Source of the DNA: Tenrec ecaudatus
Lineage: Eukaryota; Chordata; Mammalia; Afrosoricida; Tenrecidae
Length of the DNA: 64,000 nucleotides
Assembly (NCBI RefSeq): GCF_050624435.1
Contig: NC_134546.1
Coordinates: 10,935,001-10,999,000 of the forward strand
Direction of reading: 5' to 3'
The notes beneath the pieces were generated by a model. The model searched no databases and was not told where the DNA came from. It worked only from the letters and a program-made list of their open reading frames with translations. A program made the translations under genes and the position numbers. This document shows positions 1 to 11,479 of this stretch, in pieces. The stretch's first letter is position 1, and every line of letters begins with the position of its first letter.

Positions 1-2050
1 TGCCATGGAGAGAGGAAACAACTTGTTACAGAGGTTAAGAGTGCCAAGTAATGACTTTGAGACACTGCCTAGAAAGGAAGGCGGACTGGAGTGCCTGTTG
101 AATTCATGTTCAGCCCTGCGAAGGTTCAGTTCACTGAACAGCTGACTAATGTACTTTGTCATCTTCTAACTGAATAAAAGATTGAAATTATAATGGCATC
201 TTTATGTTTACCTTTTATTTGATATGACTTCTATGAGTCCCTGTCATCCTAACATGTGATCTAGTGATCATGCCCATTTGATCAGCCTGGTTCCTGAGAA
301 TTTTCTGGGTTTTGCTCTGTCCCATGAGATTACCCTGCTACCCACATCCAACAGGGTAGGAACCATGATGGGAAATGGGGGAGTCCAGGAGAGTCTGCTG
401 AGGGTGAACCTGGACTGCAGGGTGCACACCTTCTCTGAGATCTGGCTTGGAAATCTAACCCTGCTACAGGGAAGCCCCCAGGCCATTTGGGAGAGTCATT
501 GGATCCCTCAAATCCAAACTTCTGATGGCCATTTCCATCATTTTCAGGGTCTTGTTATCATTTGAAAAACCAAGCTGTGTTTAGTTTTGACCTCAGAGTG
601 GTCTCGCTTCTATTTCCTTATGTGATTTGCAGATACACATGCTCTTTGGGATGACTTGGGGGAACGAATTCGTTGTCTGACATTTTAAAGTTGTTCATAG
701 AGAAAAACACCCCAACGATATCCCCAAAGGCATCACTTTCCTCAGCACTGTAGTCCCCAGAGCGAACGACCAAGCTCCCATTGAAAATAGGCTCTGAATT
801 TTGTTTGCCCTGGTAAATTGACTTAAAATTTAAATGAGGTCAGTACTTTTTTTTTTTCACTTTTAATACCTGAAACCTTACACTAAATTTACTCTTTTGG
901 TAGCATGTCCAATCTCCTTGAAAGCCCATCCGTAGGCACACAGTTAACTTGACTGTACAAGATCCAGGAATGACCTGATGACCAGGTTCAGTGTACACAG
1001 CTTTGAGAAAGACAATCCGTTTCAGAAACGTAGAGCTGTCATGGAAGTGAAATTAGCATGGTCAGATTGCAGTCTTCATTACTTCAGAATCTTTTCAAAA
1101 TTTCTTTCAGTGTTTTCATTACTTATGCTCAAGCTGCTATATAAATTTAATTACTATAAATTTGCTTTGGCTTCTTTTTTTATTGCTATTGGGTTTTGTT
1201 AAAATTGACCATCAAGCTACAGATATGGACACCTTCCAGAGTATTCCATTTCACCATTTGCTTGCACTTTGTCTGACTTGTTTCTGGGAAAGTCATTTTG
1301 TCTTCGCTGGCGGTTATTTCATTATTTTGTGTGTGAGACATACGGAGGTTGGCATAAGACTTGGCTGGCTAGCTTTAGTTACATGACTAAACTCCCTCAT
1401 TAAGGTTCTGTTTAAAAAAAAACCCTCTTCCATTAAAAACGTACATGTTAGTTATTCGTGAACAGTAAGTAGTTGCCGTGTTTTTTGGAAAGTTAGTCAC
1501 CCCAGTAGGGTTTGGGGGGGGAGGTCGTGATTTGGAACAGGGAGGGGAGATTGTTGCCCCTTGTTGTTGTTTTATCTCCCACTTCACTGTTGGGTGGCTT
1601 AGTGGCCAGTATGTCGCAAACCAAATCAGTTAGTGTTGACGCAGTCCCATCGCCACTCAGAATGCAAAATTGTTCATTTTGTATCGTGCAGTAGACTGAA
1701 CTCCAATTCTGTGCTTAATTGGAACCCCACCTTTCAAAGTGGAGGAGGGCAGTGTTTGGGGATTCAGCAAACCCCTGACAGGCATCCACAATTTTTTAAA
1801 CATTTTAATTGCAACCAGTATTATATTTCCGTAGAACTGAAAAGACCTTTTAAAATAGAGTTTAAAACTGTGCCTTAATGAAATCCTCAAAACTCGGGAG
1901 AGTCAGCACGCATTTTCTGCCGCCTTCCTCCTTTGCCGGAGATGGGCACTGTGGAAGCCGCTGTTTGCTCGTTTGATTTCTGTAAACATCTGAGATCTGT
2001 ATTGGTGGCTGCTGATCATCTGCAGAGCCAGTCAGCAGAACACCATCCCT
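1..2050. other. A/T-rich unique DNA, probably intronic
   Basis: No exon or repeat that I recognise. An AATAAA lies at 173-178 on the plus strand after non-repetitive sequence and could be a transcript end, but no coding sequence precedes it inside the window. If the plus-strand terminal exon at 16447 belongs to a large gene, this stretch is intron. Confidence 0.4.
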
Positions 2051-2180
2051 GGTTGGTTGGTTGGTTGGTTGGTTGGTTTTCCTCCCTTAACCTTAGGACA
2101 TCCTAGGAGGAGGAAAGTTGTTCATTTAAATATATAATTTATATCTCTCTCTATATATATGATAAAAATATATATTTTAT
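2051..2180. repeat. (GGTT)n and AT-rich low-complexity tract
   Basis: About seven GGTT units at 2051-2078 are followed, after a short unique spacer, by an AT-rich run with TATA and TCTC patches at 2123-2180. Confidence 0.9.
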
Positions 2181-2470
2181 CTGGTGCTCTTAGAGGGCAG
2201 GTTAAAAATTAAAAGGAAAATGTACAGAGCTATAAGAGATTCTTCTGTACAGTCCACTCATCTGTTATGCTGGAGACTACTGCATATTGTAGTCTTAGTA
2301 ATTTGTTGGTGTCAAGGAAGTAGGGTTAAAAATGCTTTTTCGTCTATGTTTACTAAACTTTAACTTAAGTTTCAAATATTTCACTATACTTTTCAGTGTT
2401 TTGGTAGACATCACTTTTACTTAATATAAATACACTGTATATTCAAAAGTTGGATCTGCATATTTTAGTA

Positions 2471-2662
2471 GTTGAATGAAGCATTGGTCTGCTAACTGTA
2501 AGGCTGATGGTTCAAACCTACCAGCTGTTCCTTGGGAGGAAAATGAGGCTTCCTGTGGCAGTAAAGATATACAGCCTCAGGAGCACTCTAGAGCAGGTCT
2601 ACTCTGTCCTACAGGGCTTCTTGAATCAGAATCAACGGAATGACGGGTTTGGGTTTTGGTGT
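2471..2662 (+). repeat. tRNA-derived afrotherian SINE
   Basis: A plus-oriented copy with a polymerase III B-box-like GGTTCAAACC at 2509-2518, the central GGAGGAAAATGAGGCTTCC block, and a diverged tail with TCTGTCCTACAGG. The weakened tail suggests an old insertion. Confidence 0.8.
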
Positions 2663-4241
2663 ATATTAGTGAGGTCAGGTGGCAGAGGATTGTGTCCATA
2701 AATCATTTTGAGTTGTTATAATAAGATATTTGACTTTATAGCTGCCAGGTGTAGATACAAAACTATAGATACATGATTAATGCTTGAGATAAAAATTTTC
2801 ATTTTGTTCAAATGTAGTATTTCTATTTTTTTCTGAAAGTACTTTACTCTCCTCATCTTTTACCTAAAGAAAGAACAATGATATGATATGTAATTTATCT
2901 TTAGTAATAATTTGATGCTTTGACTAATAACCATATCCTCAGATGGTCAGAATATATTCAAACTGGTGTTTGAGACTTTGTGTTAGTTTCCAAATCATTT
3001 GGCATGCAGGGAAATAGAAGCAGTATTTGGGGGTAGAGGCGCAGAGGAAGGTCCAAAAGATGAGGTTAGCCAGGCATTCTAAAACTGGGAAGTGTCATAT
3101 ATCTGCATAATGTGCACTTTATTTCAGACTGATAGCTTCCATGTCACAAACTAATCCAAAATTGGGTGGGAGGGTTTTCTACTGCAGATAGACATTGGGG
3201 AGTACTTTAATGACGTCTGTTCTGTAAATATTAAGTGAATTAAAGGTGTATTTCCATCAGAACACAACTGTAACAAGTTGTTTCTTAGTTTGGAGAGAGC
3301 GGTCAGGTGGCACACCTGAAGCATGTCATTGGTGTCAGTGTCTGACACTTGGAGCAATGATGACTGAATTGGCCACTATTCCCCTGTGTGTACCTTTACC
3401 ACCATTTGAAAAACAAAACAAGAAAACAAAACCTTTTCTGCTTTGTAAATACTCTGAGAAGGGCAGCTGTGAATGTTAAAATAGGTGCACGTGGCAGGGT
3501 TCTAAAGATGTGTTTGTGAAAGACTCAGATGTTTACAGAATGTCGCCCTGTGCATCTTGGAGTGTGGCTGATTGAATGATGCACTGCAGCCTGCCATCAC
3601 TGACTGTGATTTTATACTGTAAGGTGTGGATCCCGAGTTGTATGAGTTAACAACCTCTAAGCTGGAAATCTCCACCTCAAGCCTCAAAGTGACTGACACG
3701 TTGGCCCGACTCATGTCCACAGTAGAGAAGACAAGCACATCGACCAGGTAAACAGCGAGAATGAATGGCCCCTGACTTTGAATGCTGCGTTCACGGGGCA
3801 GCACAAGTGCACCGAAACTGGCAGTAGTTCACGATATTATATTAAAATCCTCTCTCTATTTGTAGAAGCCAATAGACACCTAATTGCAGAAAATAGCATC
3901 CAATTATGTTTAATTATGAACTTTATTAGAGCAGAGAGAGCTATTTCATGAGAGTCTGGGAAGGGCTGGCAGATGTGGTTTTCCTCCCCTCTGCTCCATC
4001 CCTGCCCTCTGCCCCTCAACCCCGATAGGGTGAATTCTGATTAAGTGTGAAAATCGTAAGACTGGAAACAGAGATGGCCATCTTTGGGAACCCGCCAGGC
4101 TGTCACATTGACCTTGGCAGCGCTGTCACTCCTGGGCTCTGAAAGAGTACAGGAAATGGAATAGCTTCTGTTTTCAGAGCGTTATAATTTTGAAGTGAGC
4201 TTGCTTTACCAAGCTTGGGGGGGGCCCACTTCACAGCCAAA
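2663..4241. other. Unassigned A/T-rich DNA
   Basis: No exon, RNA gene or repeat family recognised. Short open frames on both strands, including a 100-codon minus frame at 3502-3804, have no recognisable domain and no splice context. Confidence 0.4.
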
Positions 4242-4855
4242 AGGAGCCTTGGTGGCACTGTGGGTTGGGTGTTGGGCTGCTCCATGGGAGAAGGTTGAGG
4301 TTGGCTGCTCCCATAAAAAATGTGCATCCTTGGAGACCCGAAATCAGCAGTTCTCAACATGCGGATCGCGACCCCTTTGGGGGTTTAACGACCCTTTCAC
4401 AGGGGTCACCTAAGACCATCAGAAAACACTATTTCCAGTGGTCTTGGGACCCAAGACACCACTCCTCTATCCTTCTCCAGGCAGGTCCACCCACATGCAG
4501 ATGGGCCCACATACGAGTACCCAGCGTGAATAATATTACCCGTGCTACACCATGCTTCAAGACAACATTTCATTTCTTTGTCATTAAAAATATTTCACAT
4601 ATATTATTTTGTGATGAATCACTATGCTTTAATTATGTACAACTTGTAACAATGAAAAAACATCCTGCATATCAGATATTTACATGACGACTCATAACAG
4701 TAACAAAATTACCATAATGAGGTAGCAACGAAAATAACTTCATGGTTGGGGGTCACCACCACATGAAGAACTGTATGAAGGGTCGTGGCATTAGGAAGGC
4801 TGAGGACCACTGCCCTAAGCAGAGTGGGAATCCACTCCATCGCAGTGGCCACTGA
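4242..4855 (+). repeat. Afrotherian SINE split by a SPIN-like hAT insertion
   Basis: The 5' half at 4242-4344 starts AGGAGCCTTGGTGGCACTG and runs through the TGCTCCCATAAAA block. The 3' end resumes at 4813-4855 with GGAATCCACTCCATCGCAGTGG, the usual SINE tail. A hAT element separates the halves, and part of the SINE middle is missing or diverged at the junction. Confidence 0.8.
4345..4812. mobile_element. SPIN-like non-autonomous hAT DNA transposon
   Basis: The left terminus CAGCAGTTCTCAACATGCGG and the right terminus ending AGGACCACTG are imperfect inverted repeats. Subterminal GCGACCCCTTTGGGGGT and ACCCTTTCACAGGGGTC are hallmarks I associate with SPIN/URR1-type hAT elements. The inner right part (GATATTTACATGACGACTCA and GGTAGCAACGAAAATAAC) also matches that family. 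There is no transposase frame, so it is non-autonomous and would have needed a hAT transposase in trans. Flanking 8-mers CCCGAAAT and CCCTAAGC are a weak, decayed target duplication. SPIN entered several tetrapod lineages, including tenrecs, by horizontal transfer. The family call is from memory; a rodent-like URR1 relative is the alternative. Confidence 0.85.
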
Positions 4856-7332
4856 GAACTTGGTTTGTTGTTTTCTTCCAGGCTGTGGCTTTGAAAAGCA
4901 AATCCTCCCATCCAGTGTCAGGACCAGGTACAAGGCATGTTTGGGATGCAGGAAACCTTGATTTCACATAGTCAAATGCAGACTGACCCCAGAAGAACCC
5001 ATGGGGTCCAGTGCATGGCGGCCCCATTGGTGTCACAGGGCAGCTGCTCCGCAGTGTTGTGATGACCGTTTTTTCCAAGATTGGTTTTCAGACCAACAGG
5101 CACCAGTTGGGGGGAATTCGCCATTTGCACCAGCCAGGGCTCCTGCCACAAGCACGCCTGTGGCCGGCAGGGAGCCCCTATGGCAGGAGCCACGCTGGTG
5201 ATGGACATACCGACGAGGGTGTCCCTCTCACTGCCCACTTTGTAAGCTCTTCAACCACAGATGTCAAATTTAGATTTCTCTTATAAGCCAGCTCTTCTAA
5301 GGAATGAAAGCCTTTTTTTTAGCCTTTTTTTCTTATGAGTGTAAACATTTCTTAAAACTTGGCCTTCAATTATCATATTTTGTCTTTTCAACTTTAATAT
5401 GCATTTAAGTATTCATTGATTCAACAGATAATTATCTTAATCTTGAAAAGCCATTATTATTCTTTTTGGGGTTATATAAGTGCCCCTTGGGTTCCTCTGG
5501 AGTGGGTGGGCCCTCGGCTTGCTCAGAGACCTCTCCTGTGCTCTGGGACACCGGGGCGGCCTGGTGCTGCATTCTCAGTGAACCTCCTTGTGAATGAAGC
5601 CATTGTGGGGCTTTCTGCTTGTCTTCGGATTTTCCTTTTCCTCTTTCCAAGTCAATAATACATTTAAGTGGAAATTCTCATACATTTTTCATCCATTTGT
5701 TAGCAAACGCTACATATTTGAAATCTCAAGATTAGAATTGAATGTGCATTTTCTTTATGATGTTTACATAAAGGGAGCCAAACAAACATACCGGGAGAGA
5801 CAGAAACTTTTAGGGTGGTGCCCCATTCCCTCTTCCTTCCTCACCTTTTCCTCTGCTCTAGTCTGGCTGAATCCCTTTTAAAGTCCAACGATGAGAGTTC
5901 ATTCTCTGTACCAGTAGGAGGAGCTCTGAACCGCGTTGGTAACTCGCCTGCCTTCTCTGAGGTCTGGAAATGTGCTGTGCTCGGGAGCTTTGTAAGCCGC
6001 ACTCTTGCGAAGAGTGGTTTTCATCTTGCCCTCACCCTGTCCTCTTAGCGAGCAGCTAGAGCTGCAGGTGCACCCCCTTTGGGCTGCACCGGGGTCCTAC
6101 TTGCTGTCCGCTGCTGCCCCCCCCCTTTTTTTTAAAAGAATGCAAGTTGCTGACTGTCGTTTCTATTGTGAGGAATTATTACATGAAAATAGTATGAAAG
6201 GCAGATATTCACAGGCCTTCCCTTAGCCGACAGTGCTATAAAGATGTTCCTCCCTGGGCTGCCCACTCTACGTGGACGAGAAAGGAGGCTCAAGGAACCT
6301 GGTTTCAGAAAGCATCCTCTGGCTGTCGGTTATGTTTCGGTATTGTCTCCTGTTTACATTCATCCTGTAGAAGTCACCACTTTGCTTGTTGGGAGTCTGC
6401 GGAAAGTGGTGACTCGCCTGGTGAGGGACCGCGCGGGAAAGAAGCGTGTACGTTGGACAGGCAGCGAACTGCGTGGGCTCCTTGACTATGTGAGAGGAAA
6501 TAAACACACTGGAAAGTGACTTCACACTTTCGGTGTTTTAAAGAAATGCAAGCTATGTGTTTTAAAATAGTCCCATCTTCCGGCCTGTTTTTTTCTAATA
6601 GAGAGGGGATTTTCTTTCTCACCTTAGTGGGTAGCCAAGGACCTCTAACTGAGAATGTGTCAAAATACATAGTCTTGGGATACTTGGCATCAAAACCACC
6701 GGGAGCCTTTTTTTAATGTGTATTCTGGGTCCGGCTACAGGGTTCTGTGTTTCTGACTGGTTGCCTGCTAATGGCCAAGAGTCACTGTGGGCCCGGAGGC
6801 TCAGGTGGCACCAGCTGCCTCACCGCCCTGCCTTACTGAAGTGCACTAGTATCACCCACAGCAGAAGCAGTCTTGTGCCAAAATGGATTCGCTCCCCATG
6901 TATTGACCCTTGATGGCTTCTGATCCTGTTGACTTGAATGTTGGGACACTCTGCTCTAAGCTAATACCACTGTGCATTTTCCTCAGTAGAGGTAACCCAG
7001 ATTCCTGACAGACACCAAACCACACCGAACTCCCTAAGGCGAGGGAAGGGAGCCGGAGAGGAGTAACTGTCTGTAGCTCAGTTCACAGAGATCAGCACTG
7101 AATACTGTGGCAGTAAAGCCACTGAAGACATGATCGTGAATGAAAGGAGCCAGACACAAAAGAATACAAGCCATGTGGCTGATCGTATACATTGAAAACC
7201 ATTGTAATCCAAACTGCTGTCCGGGGAAGTCTGCCTAGCTGGTGACCTGATTGAGCAAGGAGGCGAGGGCTGTGATTGGGGAAGGACTAATTAAGGGCTT
7301 TGGGGTCTTTCTGATATTATGAAACTTGACCT
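4856..7332. other. Unassigned DNA, no gene seen
   Basis: Mixed A/T-rich and moderately GC-rich sequence. Several open frames of 60-98 codons overlap on both strands, none with a domain, signal or splice context that I can defend. Confidence 0.4.
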
Positions 7333-7545
7333 TGGTTGCTGTTAGTGCTGTCGAGTAGAATCATGGTCCCCTGGGACAGAGTGGAACCGCCCCGTGGAGG
7401 CTCCTTGGCTGTAGTCAAGGTGGAAGCAGGCCCCTAGCCACTGCTCACACGCAACTGCCGGCGAGTTTGATGCTCCCACTGAGAAGGGAGCCAGCTGAGA
7501 GCCTCCTCGTGGCACCACCAGGGCCCCCTTGGTGACTGGGGCAGT
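7333..7545 (-). repeat. tRNA-derived afrotherian SINE
   Basis: The minus-oriented tail begins with TGTCGAGTAGAATCATGG near 7350. The tRNA-like head ends at GGCACCACCAGGGCC near 7520. Confidence 0.8.
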
Positions 7546-8157
7546 AATTTTAAGTCGTACAAAACTTAGTAGCATTTCATTTTCTTTAGAAGAAAAGAAT
7601 AAAAAATTGTAGTAATAGTGTTTGCTTCATTTAGTTTTTCTTCCTTTGCTCAGTGAAGCATGAACTTGGTTCTGGTACCTCCTTTTGGACTGTTGAGCTG
7701 TGGACCCCCAAACTCAATCACTCCCCTTAGCCTGCCCACTTTCTCTGGAGACGAGGCCTCTTGGGAAGGAGGATGGTCAGACGTGGCCCGGACTCTCCCC
7801 TTCCCTCCTCCTCAGGCGCCGGGCTTGGCCTTCCTGTAGCAAAGACCTGGACGATCAGATGGCGCTACAACACTTGATTTCCTTTGGATCCTAAAGATGT
7901 ATGTTGTTTATTATTTGGGTAAACCCAGTTCAAAATGGTCTTTTAGAAGTAGAATTTCTGTGTGTTATAATTCAGCTGCAGCACTGCGGGTGACATGAAC
8001 TCCTTAAAATCTTCATTCTTATCTCTGAAAGGCTGCACAAAGACTAGGAAAAAAGTGCCTCTAGTTGAGAGAAGAAATAAGGAAAGCTTAACGTGTCGTA
8101 GCAGACACACACACACACACACACACACACAGTCACACAATTAAGAATAGTAACACC
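7546..8157. other. Unassigned DNA with a (CA)n microsatellite at 8104-8131
   Basis: Only the dinucleotide repeat is identifiable. The minus frame at 7943-8140 reads through it and has no merit as a gene. Confidence 0.5.
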
Positions 8158-8319
8158 GAGCTCATCGCCATCGAGTCAATGCCGACTCATAGGTTTCCCA
8201 GACTGTAGTTGTTTATGGGGATAGGAACCCCGTCTTTCTCCCAAAGGACTGCAGCTGTTGGTTTGAACTGCCGGCCACGCGAATCTCAGCCCAGTGCATA
8301 ACCACGGCAGTATACCAGG
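8158..8319 (-). repeat. Afrotherian SINE, left arm of a head-to-head pair
   Basis: A minus-oriented copy with tail CATCGAGTCAATGCCGACTC at about 8168 and head region CAGTGCATAACCAC near 8292. Its head abuts the head of the next, oppositely oriented SINE. Confidence 0.85.
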
Positions 8320-8502
8320 GCGCTGGTGGTGTAGTGAAGAGTCCCCAGGTCACCACCACAAGATCAGCAGTTAGAAACCACCAGCTGCTCCCAGGAGAAA
8401 GATGGGGCTTCCTTCTCTATATAGAACCATCTCAAAACCCACGGGGACAGTTCTTCCTGTCCCATAGAGTGAGCCAGCATTGACTCAGTGGCAGTGAGTA
8501 AA
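8320..8502 (+). repeat. Afrotherian SINE, right arm of a head-to-head pair
   Basis: A plus-oriented copy starting CGCTGGTGGTGTAGTG and ending TTGACTCAGTGGCAGTGAG. With its neighbour it makes an inverted repeat with almost no spacer. Confidence 0.85.
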
Positions 8503-8769
8503 TGTGTGTATGCACAGATACATTTTTGTTTTCTGTTACATAGATCTATACTACCTTTAAAAAAAAACCTGTCCAGAAGTTACATTGAAAACCAACAGTC
8601 GACCTCTACTAATTGTGTGACCTAAGGAAAAACATAAATGGTTCATGATTTAGGCTGTTTGTCATCATTAATTAATTTTGAGTTTTACAAGTGTAGCAGA
8701 AAAATTGATTTGAGTTTATGTGCTTGGAAAGACCTCGTTCCTGTTGAGGGTTATCTGCCCTGTTTGCTC
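8503..8769. other. Unassigned DNA
   Basis: Short A/T-rich interval between SINEs with nothing recognised. Confidence 0.4.
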
Positions 8770-8938
8770 TCAGAGCCCGTGTGACGGAGGCGAGCTGCGC
8801 CCTGGGGCTTTATGGGCTCTCATCTGAACTGGACGGCGTGCCAGGCTTTCCTCCCCGGGAGCAGCTAGGGGGCTCAAACCTCTGGCACTTCTGTTAACAG
8901 CCAAACCCTGAACCTCTGCACTGCCAGGACCCTCTTCT
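8770..8938 (-). repeat. Decayed afrotherian SINE
   Basis: The minus-oriented copy is recognised from the B-box region (GGCTCAAACC reading outward at about 8871) and the GCACTGCCAGGACCCTCTT head. The tail is heavily diverged. Confidence 0.55.
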
Positions 8939-9243
8939 AATGTCAGCCAGTATAATATAAATCCATCTAGCTTAAGCTTTGCATGAGATAAGACATTGAA
9001 CTGGGAAGCGTTTCTGTGTTTTGCTTGTTGCTGTTGGTATGGTGATTATAGTCAAATGGATAGCATCTCATTGAGAAGTCTTCAGTCTGAGTATTGAAAA
9101 ATGAAAAATATAAGACGAGTAGCTTTGCAGGCTTGATCGTTATTTTTAGTTTGGAACTCTATTCTGTTTGGCTTGGATTGTCCTTTTGGGGCCTGTGGTG
9201 CGCCGTCAGTGAAAGTGACTCAAGCTGATTCAGGTGAAAGGCC
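8939..9243. other. Unassigned DNA
   Basis: No feature recognised in this A/T-rich interval immediately before the old L1 fragment. Confidence 0.4.
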
Positions 9244-9412
9244 TATCTGTCTTTTTGTTGAGATACAGTTCGCCCTCTATGTACAGCCCGTGCTTTCCCG
9301 AGTGTACAATTCAGTGGTTTGTAGTGTAGTCACAAGATGCTCAACCGTTAAACAAGCACATTGCTGTTAAGTTCATCCAACTCAGGGCGGACCCATGTAT
9401 GCGAGAGTAAAA
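9244..9412 (+). mobile_element. Ancient L1 3' UTR, left piece
   Basis: Sequence of the type GTTGAGATACAGTTC and TGTACAATTCAGTGGTTTG is characteristic of old mammalian L1 (L1M-class) 3' UTRs. The element resumes at about 11480, so everything between was inserted later. Confidence 0.7.
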
Positions 9413-9419
9413 CCGTGCT

Positions 9420-9542
9420 GACTACTGGGTGGTCCGTGGCTCTACAAGTACGTGGAGAACAGGCCTTTTTCCTGAGGCACGTCTGGGTCCACTTGAACCT
9501 TCAACCTCCTCGTTAGTGGCCCAAGGCATTAACTGTGTGCAC
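9420..9542 (-). repeat. Truncated afrotherian SINE
   Basis: Minus-oriented partial copy with the B-box region (ACTTGAACCTTCAACC) and a head-like CCAAGGCATTAACTGTG. It lies between the old L1 and the Tigger1-like terminus. Confidence 0.5.
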
Positions 9543-9698
9543 CAGGTGCATCTCAGAAATAATGCAGATTCCATTCCAGACCACTGCAAAAAGTCCATAT
9601 TAGAACAAAGCGAGTCATGGGAATTTTATTTCTCTCCCAGTGGATATAAGAGGGATATCTGATGTGCTATAGTCCATTGAGTGTGCAATGTCATTAGG

Positions 9699-11301
9699 TG
9701 CCATCAAGTTGACTCTGACCCATAGTGACCTTACTAGGCACAGTGGAAACACTGCTTGGTCCTACACCATCCTCACAATTGTACCTGTGCCTGATCCCAT
9801 TGATACAGCCCCTATGTCGTTCCATCTGGCTGAGGTCCTCCTCTTTTTCTTTTACATTTTATTTATTTTGTTTGTTTTAATCATTTTATTAGGGGCTCAT
9901 ACAACTCTTATCACAATCCAGATATACATCAATTGTGTAAAGCACATCTGTACATTCATTGCCCTCATCATTCTCAAAACATTTGCTCTCCACTTAAGCC
10001 CTTGGCATCAGGTCCTCATTTTTCCCCTCCCTCCCCGCCTCCCCCTCCCTCATGAGCCCTTGATAATTTATAAATTATTATTTGTTCATATCTTGCCCTG
10101 TCCAACATCTCCCTTTGCCCACTTTTCTGTTGTCCGTCCCCCAGGGAGGAAGTCACATGTAGATCCTTGTAATCGGTTCCCTCTTTCCAACCCACCCTCC
10201 CAGTATTGCCACTCACACCCCTGGTCCTGAAGGGATCATCTGCCCTGGATTCCCTGTGTTTCCAGTTCTAACTGTACCAGTGTACATCCTCTGGTAGAAT
10301 TCGGATCATGATAGCGGTGGGGAGGAAGCATTTAGGAACTAGAGGAAAGTTGTACTTTTCATCAGTGCTACATCGCACCTTGACTAGACGCCGCCCCTTG
10401 ACTCGTCTCCTCCCCTAGACGCCTCTGCAAGGGGATCCCCAGTGGCGACAAATGGGCTTTGGGTCTCCACTTTGCACTCCCCCCTTCATTCACTATGGTA
10501 AGGTTTTTTTGTTCTGATGATAGCTTATACCTGATCCCTTCGACACCTCGTGATCGCACAGGCTGGTGTGCTTCTTCCATGTGGGCTTTGTTGCTTCTGA
10601 GCTAGATGGCCGCTTGTTTACCTTCAAGCCTTTAAGACCCCAGATGCTATACCTTTTGATAGCCAGGCACCATCAGCTTTCTTCGCCACATTTGCTTATG
10701 CACCCATTTGTCCTCAGCGATCGTATCAGGGAGGTGTGCTCCCAATGATACAGCCTCCTCTTTTTCAGCACACCTCCACTTTCCCAAACATGGTATCCTT
10801 CTCCAGGCACTGGTGTCTCCTAACGGTATGTTCAAAATGTAAAATGAGGTCTTGCCATCCTTGCACCTAAGGATCTCTCTGGCGGTACTTCTTCCAAGAT
10901 GGATGGATTTGTCCTTTTAGCAGTCCATGGTACTTTCAACATTCTTCTCCAGCACCACATTTCAAATGCATCGATTCTTCTATGGTCTTCCTTTTTCAGT
11001 GTCTGACGTTCCCATGCATTTGAGGCAACAGAGAATTCCATCCCTTGGGTCAGGTGCACCTTAGTCCACAAAGTAACATCCTTGCTCTTAAGTTTTCTAA
11101 AGAGGCCTTGTTTAACAGATTTACCCAATGCAGTACATCTTTTGATCTCTTTACTGCTGCGTCCATGAGCACTGATGGTAGATCCAAGTAAGACAAAACT
11201 CTTGACAACTTCAACTTTTTCTCCTTTTTATCTTGATGTTACCTAGTTACCTATTGGTCCAGTTGTGAGGATTTTGGTCTTCCGTACATTTAGTGGTGGA
11301 G
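9699..11301 (-). mobile_element. BovB/RTE-like LINE 3' fragment, split
   Basis: Minus-oriented. The 3' tail (GTGCCATCAAGTTGACTCTGA) sits at 9699, and the body resumes at 10767 after an L1-type insertion. On the minus strand the body reads in part WCWRRMLKVPWTAKRTNPSI near 10,900-10,990, the conserved region downstream of the reverse-transcriptase domain in BovB/RTE LINEs. It is 5'-truncated with several frame breaks and flanked by the 18-bp duplication noted for the Tigger1-like host. Confidence 0.85.
9850..10753 (-). mobile_element. Tenrec L1-type 3'-end element
   Basis: Minus-oriented copy of a family repeated through the window. Its 3' end is the tail block TTTTAATCATTTTATTAGGG at the left. 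Inside are the GATCATGATAGCGG block and the TTGATAGCCAGGCACCATCA block at the right. A 13-bp duplication CCTCCTCTTTTTC flanks it at 9837-9849 and 10754-10766, proving later insertion into the RTE element. The sense 3' end carries AATAAAATGATT followed by A-rich DNA, consistent with an L1-mobilised 3' UTR. Family name not certain. Confidence 0.8.
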
Positions 11302-11479
11302 GTGTGCAATAGCATTAGGAAAAGTTGAGAATTACCAGAATGTGACACAGACACCAAGTAGCACGTGCTGGTGGAATGTGGCGCCAATCGACCTTCTCAG
11401 CACAGGCTTGACATGCAATAATAATGATAATATCTGGTATGCACAGTAAAGTGAAGTGCAAGAAGATGAGTTATGCCTG

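Larger units (their letters stand above)
9543..11479 (-). mobile_element. Tigger1-like (TcMar) DNA transposon, split
   Basis: The left terminus at 9543 (CAGGTGCATCTCAG) with the following CATTCCAGACCACTGCA and AACAAAGCGAGTCA blocks matches the 3' end of mammalian Tigger1. The right terminus ends GAGTTATGCCTG at 11479, matching the other inverted terminus. Between them lies an inserted BovB/RTE fragment flanked by an 18-bp duplication, GTGTGCAATGTCATTAGG at 9681-9698 and GTGTGCAATAGCATTAGG at 11302-11319. Only about 300 bp belongs to Tigger1, and no transposase frame remains, so it is a deletion derivative. Confidence 0.75.

Noticed and set aside
2051-2078. (GGTT)n as an interstitial telomeric repeat
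   Set aside because: The unit is GGTT, not TTAGGG; it is an ordinary tetranucleotide microsatellite.
9688-10230. 180-codon plus-strand frame with a hydrophobic stretch as a membrane protein
   Set aside because: It is the antisense reading of the RTE tail and the L1-type 3' end; similar frames recur at 20339-20788 in another copy of the same repeat.
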